Part shown: positions 6,833-15,198 of the stretch, one piece after another
Layout of the letters: each line of letters begins with the position of its first letter
Numbering within the stretch: the stretch's first letter is position 1
IMG/VR virus record: IMGVR_UViG_3300021962_000129
Coordinates: 1-56,495 of that record
DNA length: 56,495 bases
From: a virus
Strand: one strand, 5' to 3'
The notes under the pieces: model-generated
What the model was told of the DNA's origin: nothing
What the model saw: the letters and a program-made list of their open reading frames with translations, nothing else
Database searches by the model: none
Program-made: the position numbers and the translations under genes

Positions 6833-9515
6833 CTTCAGATCCTTGTTTTCTCAAATCAGTTCTACTGACTAATCCTCGATCCATACCTTGTTTGTTAACT
6901 CTAGCTTCATGAGATCCTCCAGAATTAGTTTTACCTGTAAATTTACTAACCTTACTTATAGAAGGTCCAGTTTTAGTAGGATCAACTGAAGAGCCCTCTA
7001 GCCTATATCCATTATCCGTTAAATGCATAGTAAAATTATTTGATAATACATCTGAGATAAATGAACCAGTGACTCTATTATGCCCATAACAAGAATTAGT
7101 TGCTTTTGAATAATCTTGTGCTAGTATTGGAATATCATACTGATGTGCTCCTGCAAATAATTGCATTTCACAAGCAAATGCTAATCTTTGTTTTTTAGCC
7201 TCTTCTGAATTACCTTGCATCATTTTTTTTCTTTTTGCATTCATACAAATGTTTAATGCTTTCATAATTTGTTCTTTAGCTAAAGTTTGTGATGCAGGAT
7301 CTCCTTTTTTGAGTAAATCTTGAGCACCACCAACTAATTCTACGACAGATTGAGCCAGCTTTGTATCTAAAGAAGTTACATCAGAACTTTCTAATTCTAC
7401 CTCTAATCCTTTTGTTGATTGAGATAACATATCACCTATTTTTTCCATTGTATCATGTGTAACTTCTTTACCACCAAGAGTAACGGTATCAGCTTCAATA
7501 GGTGTAGTGGAAATAACACTCAGTGGCGCAGTCCATTTTCTAGCTTCTTTAAAACCTTCTTCAATTTGACGATCAGTTAAACTTACACCAGCTTCCTTAG
7601 CTCTTTCTTTAATTGTTCTATATGTTGTTTGTTTATGTTCCCTTACTTCTTCTTCAGTTAATTCACCCATGTTTCCTGCGTAATTTTCATTGAACTGCCT
7701 AATATATTTATCTATATTTCCTCCAGCCATAACATCAACTTGTTGATTAATATTTTGTCCGGTTGCTGTACTTATTTTAAATTCTCCTCTTTCAGAAGTT
7801 GTAACTTTTAGTGATGGTTTTAAATATCTAACTGTACTAATTCCTCTATCTTTACACACATCTTTAAGCAACAGATATTCAGGATCGTTTTCACCATTTT
7901 CAAAAGTAGATATTAGCTCTGGATCATCTAGGTCAGAAGTTTTATATTGTGATCCTGTAGCCTCTTTAGCTTTTTCAGCACTAGCCTCATCAAAATAGAA
8001 AAGAAGAACGTCAGTCTTTCTTGCAGAGCCTCTTTTCTTTCCAACTAAAGAACTCCAAGAAGCTGAAGCTACTGCTGGTTGTTGTTGAATCATTAGTGTA
8101 GCAGTTGCTCCAATCTTTTTTACCTTATCATAAATTAATTCTATTGCTTGTTCATGATCAACACTGTTTAAATCTATGCCATCTTTTTTAATTACTTCAT
8201 ATATTTCATTTCTGAATTGTTCGATAGTATCTACAGCATCAGAATTTCCTATTACGTCTTTATTAAATCCAAATTGAGATAATTTATCACACGCTTTTGC
8301 TAGCTGATAAGCGTGTAATGCATAGATTTTTTTAGCTTCCTCTGCTTTAGCATTTAAAACTCCACATAGTTTTGGATTAGTTGTTTTGCACTCGTCAGCT
8401 ACTTTTTGCAGATTCAGTGCATGAATTCTTGCATTTGTCATTTTCTCTATAGTGTTACCTAATGCAGCACTAAAAGCTTGAGAAGTTCCTTTGTCTGATT
8501 TAAAATCGCTTATCAACCCATTTGTATCTTTTTTTGCTTTCTCTAATAATAATTTTGCAATTATTTCTGCAGAGCCTCTATTACCTAAAGATATTTTAAA
8601 AGAGCCATCTTCAGAAGTTAATGTTAATTTCTTTCCATCACCTGAACCAATCCAACTAATTCTATTTTGAATAAAATTGATATCTTGAGCATCTAATTTT
8701 TCTTTTCCTAGCATGTCAAACATTTTATTAAAAATATCTTTGACATTGAGTTGAACTTCTTCTGGTGTTAATTCAGAACTGTCTATATTACCTTCACTAT
8801 CTAATTTCAAAACTGCTGATTCATAGATTCTGTCGCCTATTGATCCTTGGGACTCACCAAACAAACGTCTTTGAAGTTCGGCTGCGAATTTGTTTGGATC
8901 ACATTTATTTGAATCTATTGGTAAAAGAGGTTTTATTTTACCTCTAGGTGCTTTTTTTGCTCTTTCTGGCGTACACCCAGTCGCTTTCATTACCTCTTGT
9001 AAAAGATTTCTTGCTGATTCACCTAAATCTTCATTTAAAAATGTTGGGACTTGTTCAAATAAAGTAGGAGCCATTCCTATCAATGTGGTCATAGATTTCA
9101 TTTGATCTACAAACTTCTCAACGGTTCCTATTACTTTTTTAAATATTTTCCCAGTAGTTCCGCCTTTTGATTTTTTTTGTTCCGGTTCTTGTTTTGATAA
9201 TAATTGAATTAATCTATTTTGAAAATCCGGGGTTTGTTGATTGTAAGTATTTATACCGTCTTGAAAAGCTGTTAAACCTTCTTCTGTCGTATATATTTTT
9301 ATTTTATTTCCATTCTTAGCAAGATATGGATTAGTTGTACCTGCGTCTTTTCCAACATTTCCTTTAGCATGTTGCAAGGCATTTTGTAATTCTTGCTGTG
9401 CCGCTTGATCTTGTTGAACGGCTTCTTCAGCTTCACTAATAAGAAGATGATTACCTAAAACTTTTCTGTTATAAAGTTTTTCAAAAGATGTTAAAATGTC
9501 TAGGTAATAACTCAT
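6825..9515 (-). CDS. Large protein of unknown function, candidate protease-processed internal head protein
   Basis: 896 aa, not recognised. It follows the tail-tube gene after a strong terminator, a place where T4 has the portal gene, but I see no portal features. The N terminus reads '...GNHLLISE|AEEAV', a good [IL]-x-E prohead-protease site after residue 28, like the sites in the capsid and zinc-finger proteins here. The next 90 residues are Gln-rich and disordered-looking; the rest is largely helical and Lys/Glu-rich. No membrane segment or signal peptide. Inference: a core or internal head protein trimmed during maturation and perhaps ejected with DNA. The ribosome-binding site is weak, and the ATG lies about 20 nt past the terminator. 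Confidence 0.6.
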   Translation of the reverse strand: MSYYLDILTSFEKLYNRKVLGNHLLISEAEEAVQQDQAAQQELQNALQHAKGNVGKDAGTTNPYLAKNGNKIKIYTTEEGLTAFQDGINTYNQQTPDFQNRLIQLLSKQEPEQKKSKGGTTGKIFKKVIGTVEKFVDQMKSMTTLIGMAPTLFEQVPTFLNEDLGESARNLLQEVMKATGCTPERAKKAPRGKIKPLLPIDSNKCDPNKFAAELQRRLFGESQGSIGDRIYESAVLKLDSEGNIDSSELTPEEVQLNVKDIFNKMFDMLGKEKLDAQDINFIQNRISWIGSGDGKKLTLTSEDGSFKISLGNRGSAEIIAKLLLEKAKKDTNGLISDFKSDKGTSQAFSAALGNTIEKMTNARIHALNLQKVADECKTTNPKLCGVLNAKAEEAKKIYALHAYQLAKACDKLSQFGFNKDVIGNSDAVDTIEQFRNEIYEVIKKDGIDLNSVDHEQAIELIYDKVKKIGATATLMIQQQPAVASASWSSLVGKKRGSARKTDVLLFYFDEASAEKAKEATGSQYKTSDLDDPELISTFENGENDPEYLLLKDVCKDRGISTVRYLKPSLKVTTSERGEFKISTATGQNINQQVDVMAGGNIDKYIRQFNENYAGNMGELTEEEVREHKQTTYRTIKERAKEAGVSLTDRQIEEGFKEARKWTAPLSVISTTPIEADTVTLGGKEVTHDTMEKIGDMLSQSTKGLEVELESSDVTSLDTKLAQSVVELVGGAQDLLKKGDPASQTLAKEQIMKALNICMNAKRKKMMQGNSEEAKKQRLAFACEMQLFAGAHQYDIPILAQDYSKATNSCYGHNRVTGSFISDVLSNNFTMHLTDNGYRLEGSSVDPTKTGPSISKVSKFTGKTNSGGSHEARVNKQGMDRGLVSRTDLRKQGSEVS

Positions 9516-9531
9516 AACTTATTATAGAAAT

Positions 9532-9567
9532 AAAAAAGGAGCCTATCTAAAAATAGATAGGCTCCTT
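9532..9567 (-). terminator. Rho-independent terminator after the tail-tube gene
   Basis: A perfect 14-bp stem (9536-9549 with 9554-9567) and 4-nt loop. Read on the minus strand it is followed by six U (complement of A at 9532-9537, partly within the stem base). It lies 22 nt after the tube-gene stop and separates that transcript from the 896-aa gene. The perfect stem could also act weakly in the plus direction, but the U tract favours minus. Confidence 0.9.
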
Positions 9568-9588
9568 AGAACGTTAATTTTAGTTAAA

Positions 9589-10224
9589 TCAGTTAGGGAA
9601 GAAACCTGTGGTTAGGTTAGCTCCCTCGTTTCTAATTCCACTTTGGAACATATCAATGAAGTCATACCTAAAGGTACACTCAATTGTATGGAAGTCATTA
9701 GTTCCATAATTATGCTCTCCAATGTTAACCTCTATAGGGAACACACCTATGAAATCTACATATGAATAAGGTGTTAATGTTCCATCATATTGAATCAATC
9801 TTACTTTTTCTGCTTTAAAACTCTTGCTAGCTGCAGCACCATTAGTGATTGGAGCAGAGTAACCAGTTAAAGGATCGTAAGCACAGGCTCTAAACCAAGC
9901 AAACAAGTTTGAACCAGTCTTGCTGGCGAATAAGTTATCGAAGGTAATCTTCAACTCATTCATATTGCTCTTGCCGGGATAGAAGTACCTGTCATTTAAT
10001 CTATGAACTTCGATTGGCTCTATTTTAGGGCCAGTAGCTGCAACTTGTTTGGCAGCTACGCTCATTTGTCTGATACTAAGTCCTTCTGCACCTTGTGGGA
10101 AGGTAAATTGAACTTCAAATTGATAAGCTCTTACTGAATCTAGCCCAGTAGAAAGTTTAGGTAATCTTGTTTGATTATTTGCTAACGCATTTCTTTCTGA
10201 AGCTAACCTATTAGATATTGCCAT
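9589..10224 (-). CDS. gp19: Tail tube protein (gp19-like)
   Basis: 211 aa. 'YQFEVQFTFP' near residue 34, a 'MNELKITFDNLFAS' strand-turn-helix in the middle, 'PYSYVDFIGVFPIEVNIG' and a final 'HTIECTFRYDFIDMF' follow the T4 gp19 pattern (163 aa in T4). It forms the inner rings of the contractile tail around the tape measure. The gene follows the sheath gene after 6 nt and has AGGAG 11 nt before the ATG. A strong terminator follows, fitting a gene whose product is needed in many copies. Confidence 0.9.
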   Translation of the reverse strand: MAISNRLASERNALANNQTRLPKLSTGLDSVRAYQFEVQFTFPQGAEGLSIRQMSVAAKQVAATGPKIEPIEVHRLNDRYFYPGKSNMNELKITFDNLFASKTGSNLFAWFRACAYDPLTGYSAPITNGAAASKSFKAEKVRLIQYDGTLTPYSYVDFIGVFPIEVNIGEHNYGTNDFHTIECTFRYDFIDMFQSGIRNEGANLTTGFFPN

Positions 10225-10230
10225 ATTTTA

Positions 10231-12375
10231 TTATGCTCCTATGCTTGAGGTATTGTTAGTTAAATTAACCTCAAAGATTATATACTCAGCAGCCTCAACT
10301 GGCCTTAAGATAATCTTACACCACATCTCTCTTCTTGATACTCTTAATGGAGTATTTACGGTAGCATCGCAAATAACTCTTGATTCAGCGATACCTCTAC
10401 GAGAAGCGATGTCTCTTAGAATGTCCTCAACATTAGTTCTTACAGCCTCCCAAGTTACTGGATCATTAGGCTCGAAAATGTAAGCTCTGGTTGATTGCAG
10501 TAAGAGTTTTCTTAAGTAAATCATCAGTCTTCTAACACCAATTCTATCGGTGGCAGAAGGAAGTCTCTTTGCTGTCTTTTGTCCGAAGATTGTTATACCT
10601 TCTGGGAAGAACTTAACCATAGGGTTAATATTATTCTCATAAAGAGCATCCTTATCTCCTTGGCTTAAAATTTCCTCAGTATCAAGAGGCTTTGTTAATC
10701 TACCTCTTGTAAATCCTGCAGGAGCGAACCAAGGTTCAGCGGTGGAGTCTGTGAAAGCCATAGCTCGTACTCCATAAATTGCAGGATCTAACCAAATATC
10801 TCTTTGTGTATAAGTGCTGAAAATTTGAACGTGAGGCCAGTACACAGCAACGTATGAGCTATTTATTGCTGCTTTTCTATCTCCAAAAGTTCCTTTACCA
10901 TTCATCCAATCTACAGCTTTTTGAGCAGTAGATATTCCGTAAGGAGGAGAACATGCGGCAATAAAGTTTTGACTAGTCTCAGCTAAAGTAATTAATTCGT
11001 TTTGAACTGCTGCTTGATGAAATCCGGGAATTATAGCCATAGAGATATTTAAATTATCGTCATCTAAAGCGTACATTCCTGATTTAGTTGCTTTATCACC
11101 AATTATTGTTGCAATCACGCTACCCGAAGTATCAGTATCTTCAGCGATACCATTAATTCCTCCTGAAAGTGGATAAGTACCGGGAAGTAGTTTTACAAAC
11201 CTAGCATCTATAGCGGAAGCTTTCCATGAAGAAGGAGCATAACCAGCATTTTCAACATATATCCCAGAAGGAACAATGTTGAAAAGGTCGCTTATTGGTT
11301 GTGCTACTGACTCCAAAGAAACTATGGTTGTAGCAGATACAGCGGAACCTTCAAAAGATCCTTTAATAAAATCAGAATTTAAAGGAGTATCATTTTCTGA
11401 TTCTTTAATAACTTCGGTTATGAAAGTATTATCTCCATAGAATCCTACTCGGAACGATTCATTGACATAACCTTTATCGTTAACGTAGATATTAAAATAA
11501 GGACCAACAATATTATCCACTTCTACGCTTAGTCCAGTAACTTCCCCAGTCCTTAAAGACCTTCCCAAATTATAACCTAATCCACCATAAAGAGATTGAA
11601 TTAAATAACTAACTCCTTTTTGTAAAGTTAAACCATAACCACTAACAGCACTAGCAGAAGAAAGATTAGCTATAGTGAAAGGACCCGACCCACCCGTCCC
11701 AGACTGAAATGCTACTGAAGATAATAAGAAACATGTTACTGCTTTAGTGGTATCAAGATCACCTCCGCCCGTTAAAGCACTGGCTGATGATAATTCTAAA
11801 AGATATTCAGGACCAGCAACGGTTGCAAAAATATGAAGAGTATTGTCACCGGGATCTCTTGCAACTCCTACAAGATCAGCTTTAGCAGTACCATCGCCAA
11901 AAGCAGTTTGCATGGCTTCAAAAGAAGTGGCATATCCATTTCCGCTTGGTATTGAAAAAATCTTATCTAAAAGAACTGTGCCAGATTTAGATAATTTTGC
12001 CTTAATATACAAAGGTTCTGAACCAGAAGTAGAACCGAAGTAATTTGAATATGTTGAGCTAAAGGTTACATAAGGACATACACCTAAAGGAATTAAAGAA
12101 GAAGCTTCTACAGATCCACTTGCCGCTCTTACAAAATAAATTCTGTTTGTAACTTCAAGTATTTCTAGTGCGGCTAATAAACCTTGTCCTTGTAAATTCT
12201 CATTTGGTTCTCCAAATGTATTTACAAGTTGTTCTGGTGTTGTGATTAAAATAGCCTTATTTTCTGGCCCTTTATCAGCAAAACCAACTATACCAACGAT
12301 TGAAGAATCAACTGTTGCTGGATAAGCTGTTGCGTCAACTTCACGATAAGCAATGCCGGGACTTTTTAATACCAT
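10231..12375 (-). CDS. gp18: Tail sheath protein (gp18-like)
   Basis: 714 aa. It begins 'MVLKSPGIAYREVDATAYP' and has 'SSIVGIVGFADKGPENKAILI', the standard sheath N-terminal strand exchanged between subunits. The C-terminal part carries 'RLPSATDRIGVRRLMIYLRK', 'FEPNDPVTWEAVRTNVEDIL' and 'VICDATVNTP', the conserved sheath core. T4 gp18 is 659 aa; the extra length lies in the variable surface domains between about residues 90 and 400. Good Shine-Dalgarno (AAGGTGA) formed by the end of the small gene upstream. Operon with tube and neck genes. Confidence 0.95.
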   Translation of the reverse strand: MVLKSPGIAYREVDATAYPATVDSSIVGIVGFADKGPENKAILITTPEQLVNTFGEPNENLQGQGLLAALEILEVTNRIYFVRAASGSVEASSLIPLGVCPYVTFSSTYSNYFGSTSGSEPLYIKAKLSKSGTVLLDKIFSIPSGNGYATSFEAMQTAFGDGTAKADLVGVARDPGDNTLHIFATVAGPEYLLELSSASALTGGGDLDTTKAVTCFLLSSVAFQSGTGGSGPFTIANLSSASAVSGYGLTLQKGVSYLIQSLYGGLGYNLGRSLRTGEVTGLSVEVDNIVGPYFNIYVNDKGYVNESFRVGFYGDNTFITEVIKESENDTPLNSDFIKGSFEGSAVSATTIVSLESVAQPISDLFNIVPSGIYVENAGYAPSSWKASAIDARFVKLLPGTYPLSGGINGIAEDTDTSGSVIATIIGDKATKSGMYALDDDNLNISMAIIPGFHQAAVQNELITLAETSQNFIAACSPPYGISTAQKAVDWMNGKGTFGDRKAAINSSYVAVYWPHVQIFSTYTQRDIWLDPAIYGVRAMAFTDSTAEPWFAPAGFTRGRLTKPLDTEEILSQGDKDALYENNINPMVKFFPEGITIFGQKTAKRLPSATDRIGVRRLMIYLRKLLLQSTRAYIFEPNDPVTWEAVRTNVEDILRDIASRRGIAESRVICDATVNTPLRVSRREMWCKIILRPVEAAEYIIFEVNLTNNTSSIGA

Positions 12376-12384
12376 TTAATCACC

Positions 12385-12561
12385 TTATGCGTTAATAATT
12401 CTTATGAGTTTTCTTTTACCTAAAACTACAAGTTGTTCGGTAATTGCTGTATCCTCAACGACCAGCTTTTCTTTTGGTTTGAGCCACACAGCAGTCTGAC
12501 CTTCATTAGTTTTTAAGTATATCTCGAAACCCTGATTGGTTTCGTTTTTAATGATCTTCAT
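12385..12561 (-). CDS. Small protein, 58 aa, between gp15-like and sheath genes
   Basis: A short ORF: start 'MKIIKNETNQGFEIYLKTNE', end '...KRKLIRIINA', with a strong AGGAG 6 nt before the ATG. Its stop lies in the Shine-Dalgarno of the sheath gene. Function unknown. The pattern (short beta strands, then a 'LKPKE' turn) resembles the 72-aa protein at 14899-15117, which has 'VKPNE' at a similar place. An AT-rich tract (about 12571-12594, containing TATATAGATATA on the minus strand) lies just upstream and could hold a promoter. Confidence 0.75.
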   Translation of the reverse strand: MKIIKNETNQGFEIYLKTNEGQTAVWLKPKEKLVVEDTAITEQLVVLGKRKLIRIINA

Positions 12562-12625
12562 AAGAAACTCCTATGTATATCTATATAAGTTAACTTAATT
12601 TTTTACTAAAAATATCCCTATTTTA

Positions 12626-13480
12626 TTAATTAGTTAACCATGTCATAGACTGTAATTCCTCTGGAGTTACATACTCTTCATGGCTATGTGAATGTGAGTG
12701 ATCGGGAACGTTTGTACCGGGAGTTGTTGGTTGAGCTTCTGCTTCTGTTATTGAGGTCAAAGCTGACTCAAGCTGTGCTACAGTTTGAGGTGTTAATTTT
12801 CCTGATTCAAACTCAAATTCAAAGTTAAGTTTTTCTATTTTTCCCGTAGAAGTGTATAGGAATTTTGGAGCGGGCATATAAGTTTCTAATGTTAGATTTA
12901 TAGACTTTTGCAGGACTCTATCTTCTTTGTCAGAAACTTTTACTTCAGAATCATCTTCTTCAGATTCAATAAAAACTTTAAGAATTAAATTACTATTAAC
13001 AGAAATGTTTAAATCTGGATTAAACATTGAAAATAGTATTTCTCTTAATTGATCTAAATCGTTCTTATAAAAAGACCATAAATTTAAGCTATATGAAATA
13101 GTTACAGGTCTAGGAGGTAAACTTACTATTCTGATTGCCCTTTGTAGTTTGGGGTGCCAATATTTCTCATCTATTAATAAAGGAGTGTATCTTTGTTTTT
13201 TATCAAATATAGCCGTTGAGTTTTCTGATATTGTTATGACAGGCAAAACTACATTAGCTTCATTAAATATAATACCTATTGCTCTTTCTGGATTTGCATG
13301 ATAGCATTTAACTCTTGTTGAATTGTTGTTGCCGTCCATGTAATTTATATTAGAAAATTTATTTATTAAATACCTTAAAGTATTTTTATACAAATAATGT
13401 ATATGCTTACTAGGATCAGAATCAATCTTTTTAAAGATTTCATCTACTATATCATGCCTAGCTCTAAGGGGTGTTCTCAT
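12626..13480 (-). CDS. gp15: Tail sheath stabilizer / neck protein (gp15-like, putative)
   Basis: 284 aa (T4 gp15 is 272). The middle, 'VVLPVITISENSTAIF' then 'LPPRPVTISYSLNLWSFYKN' and 'LDQLREILFSMFNPDLNISV', follows the gp15 plan of Pro-rich strand, 'P..I.Y.L..w' strand and a helix before a beta strand. Position between gp14 and sheath also fits. Family knowledge: a hexameric ring capping the tail and joining it to the neck. The C-terminal 40 residues carry a 'DHSHSHSHEE' cluster that could bind metal and are probably flexible. It overlaps the gp14-like gene by 4 nt. Confidence 0.65.
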   Translation of the reverse strand: MRTPLRARHDIVDEIFKKIDSDPSKHIHYLYKNTLRYLINKFSNINYMDGNNNSTRVKCYHANPERAIGIIFNEANVVLPVITISENSTAIFDKKQRYTPLLIDEKYWHPKLQRAIRIVSLPPRPVTISYSLNLWSFYKNDLDQLREILFSMFNPDLNISVNSNLILKVFIESEEDDSEVKVSDKEDRVLQKSINLTLETYMPAPKFLYTSTGKIEKLNFEFEFESGKLTPQTVAQLESALTSITEAEAQPTTPGTNVPDHSHSHSHEEYVTPEELQSMTWLTN

Positions 13481-14046
13481 AAGTCTATTTGATCTCCTAG
13501 TTGATTAGGTCTATTAAATGTTTTTTCATTATGAATAGATTCTGTATCTCTGAGAAGATTGCAGTAAGCTAATAAATGATAAACTCCGTATGATTCAAAA
13601 GAGTCTTCTGATACTTGATATATTTTATATTTTATATCTTGAAATAATGGAGCAATAATATCTCCTACTATTAAAGATCTTCCTAATTTTCTTTCTATAT
13701 AAAGTTTATTAAAAGTAAATATTTGATCGTTTTCTAAACTTATTCCAAATTGATTTAAGTTTTGTTCTATTGCTTTTGGTTCATAGTGAGCAAAGACAGT
13801 TATTGGTTCTTTAGATATAGCTTTAGATCTTGATTCCATATAAACATCATCGTACTCTTGAGAAGGGTAGTATTTGTAAATGTTTACTTTAGAACCAGAA
13901 ATCCTTATGGTTTCGTCATCTATTAAATTAAAAAGATCACGATCAGGATTTGAGTCATCAAAAAAATTAAGTATACTATCGTTAGCATCTACCTCAATTA
14001 TTGGTAGTTTTGTGGGAGGTTTTTTTACGACGTATTTTTCTTTCAT
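13477..14046 (-). CDS. gp14: Neck protein (gp14-like)
   Basis: 189 aa against 256 in T4. The section 'NQFGISLENDQIFTFNK', 'RSLIVGDIIAPLFQDIKYKI' and 'YGVYHLLAYCNLLRDTESI' follows the gp14 pattern (conserved 'GD.I..P......I' and a C-terminal 'Y.L...C.L.RY.' strand). It acts at the head-tail junction after DNA packaging. The start abuts the end of gp13 (1-nt overlap, TAATG) and the stop overlaps the gp15-like start (ATGA), so the three are translationally coupled. Confidence 0.72.
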   Translation of the reverse strand: MKEKYVVKKPPTKLPIIEVDANDSILNFFDDSNPDRDLFNLIDDETIRISGSKVNIYKYYPSQEYDDVYMESRSKAISKEPITVFAHYEPKAIEQNLNQFGISLENDQIFTFNKLYIERKLGRSLIVGDIIAPLFQDIKYKIYQVSEDSFESYGVYHLLAYCNLLRDTESIHNEKTFNRPNQLGDQIDL

Positions 14047-14909
14047 TAATATACTGAGAAGAGTGGTGGCTCTTCAATCTCCATTAATAACTCTTTCATA
14101 AGAGTTTCTTTTTCTTTAGCTGACTCTTGAAGTAAATCTTTACCATCCAAAGCAGCCCCCTTTCCGGGACCCGGAATAGATTGATACTTACCTCTTACTC
14201 TCCCTAAAACAGATTTAGCACAAGCTAAAGCGTACCTTTGTACCCAGTTCCTAAACGCTGGAAGTATGGTATTTGAATCCAGTGCCCTATATTCTAATAT
14301 GACTGGACTTGGAGTTACTGGAGGTTCTGGATATAATTGTAGATACTTTCCATTTACGATGTCGTAAGATCCATCTCTTGATAGGACTTTGCGAATCATT
14401 TCCATGTACTGCTGAACTAATAGATAATCACCAACATTCATATTTTGAAAAAATCTATTGTTTTGCCAGAATCCTAAAAAGAAATCAAATTCTAACGAGC
14501 CTTTACTAAATTGAAAAGCTAGTAAATCTTTTTGATAAATTACATAATTTAAATTATTAGCTACGAATGCTGGAAGTTCATATAAGCTAATTCCAGCAGA
14601 TGCGTCAAAAACTGCATATTGTAAAGCCCAACTTGGAGCGTGATAATCTAATTTAGTAACTGCCTCATCTATACAAGTTTTTATTTGAAATGGAGTTAAC
14701 TCAACTCTTACAACCGGATGCCCCAGTTGAGCCATTACATAATCTTTTATGGTTTGATCAAACTTGTTAAATTCGACGTTGTCGATTATTAAATTTTTAT
14801 TTAATGCATCAACATCAATATCAGAGGATTCTGTGTACAAAGTAAGATTATTACCTTTGTACTTACCATAAGATGAACCATACGCAGTAATCGTTGGTTT
14901 AGCTATCAT
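14046..14909 (-). CDS. gp13: Neck protein (gp13-like)
   Basis: 287 aa (T4 gp13 is 309). 'VMAQLGHPVVRVELTPFQIK' (68-87) followed by 'CIDEAVTKLDYHAP', and near the end 'YALACAKSVLGRVRGKYQSI' then 'PGPGKGAALDGKDLL' are the gp13 hallmarks. It binds the portal and completes the head with gp14. First of the coupled gp13-gp14-gp15 set. Its start overlaps the end of the preceding 72-aa gene by 11 nt. Confidence 0.85.
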   Translation of the reverse strand: MIAKPTITAYGSSYGKYKGNNLTLYTESSDIDVDALNKNLIIDNVEFNKFDQTIKDYVMAQLGHPVVRVELTPFQIKTCIDEAVTKLDYHAPSWALQYAVFDASAGISLYELPAFVANNLNYVIYQKDLLAFQFSKGSLEFDFFLGFWQNNRFFQNMNVGDYLLVQQYMEMIRKVLSRDGSYDIVNGKYLQLYPEPPVTPSPVILEYRALDSNTILPAFRNWVQRYALACAKSVLGRVRGKYQSIPGPGKGAALDGKDLLQESAKEKETLMKELLMEIEEPPLFSVY

Positions 14910-15117
14910 TTAAATAATCTCCCGACTTTGTTGTTTTAATTTGTTTTTTTATTTCTTTCTTTTCAACGACTGGATTTGGATATTCAGTAACATCAACTAA
15001 AAAGTTATTGTATATAACCGAAGTCGAGGAGATTATTTCATTTGGTTTAACACAAAATATTTTATTATTTATGTTAATTGCTACTTTAAGATTAGATATA
15101 TTTTTGTATTTAAACAT
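14899..15117 (-). CDS. Small protein, 72 aa, between capsid and gp13 genes
   Basis: Not recognised. It starts 'MFKYKNISNLKVAININNK', has a 'VKPNE' turn and a Lys-rich tail. AGGAG lies only 2-3 nt before the ATG. It is the first gene after the capsid terminator. Shape and motif order (KN..N, beta strand, [LV]KPxE) resemble the 58-aa protein at 12385-12561, so the two may be relatives. Possibly a head or neck accessory protein. Confidence 0.6.
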   Translation of the reverse strand: MFKYKNISNLKVAININNKIFCVKPNEIISSTSVIYNNFLVDVTEYPNPVVEKKEIKKQIKTTKSGDYLNDS

Positions 15118-15150
15118 AACTCCTCTATTCTTATGTAGGGTCTATAAAAT

Positions 15151-15178
15151 AAAAAAGCGGGGCTTAAAGCCCCGCTTT
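15151..15178 (-). terminator. Rho-independent terminator after the major capsid gene
   Basis: GC-rich 11-bp stem (15154-15164 with 15168-15178) and 3-nt loop; on the minus strand it ends in a U run (complement of the A run at 15151-15156). It lies 20 nt past the capsid stop codon and separates the head genes from the neck/tail-shaft genes. Confidence 0.92.
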
Positions 15179-15198
15179 ATAAGATAATCTTATTCAGA

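Noticed and set aside
6825-9515. 896-aa protein as the portal (gp20)
   Set aside because: Position fits T4 order, but size and Gln/Lys/Glu-rich helical make-up do not, and it has an N-terminal protease site.
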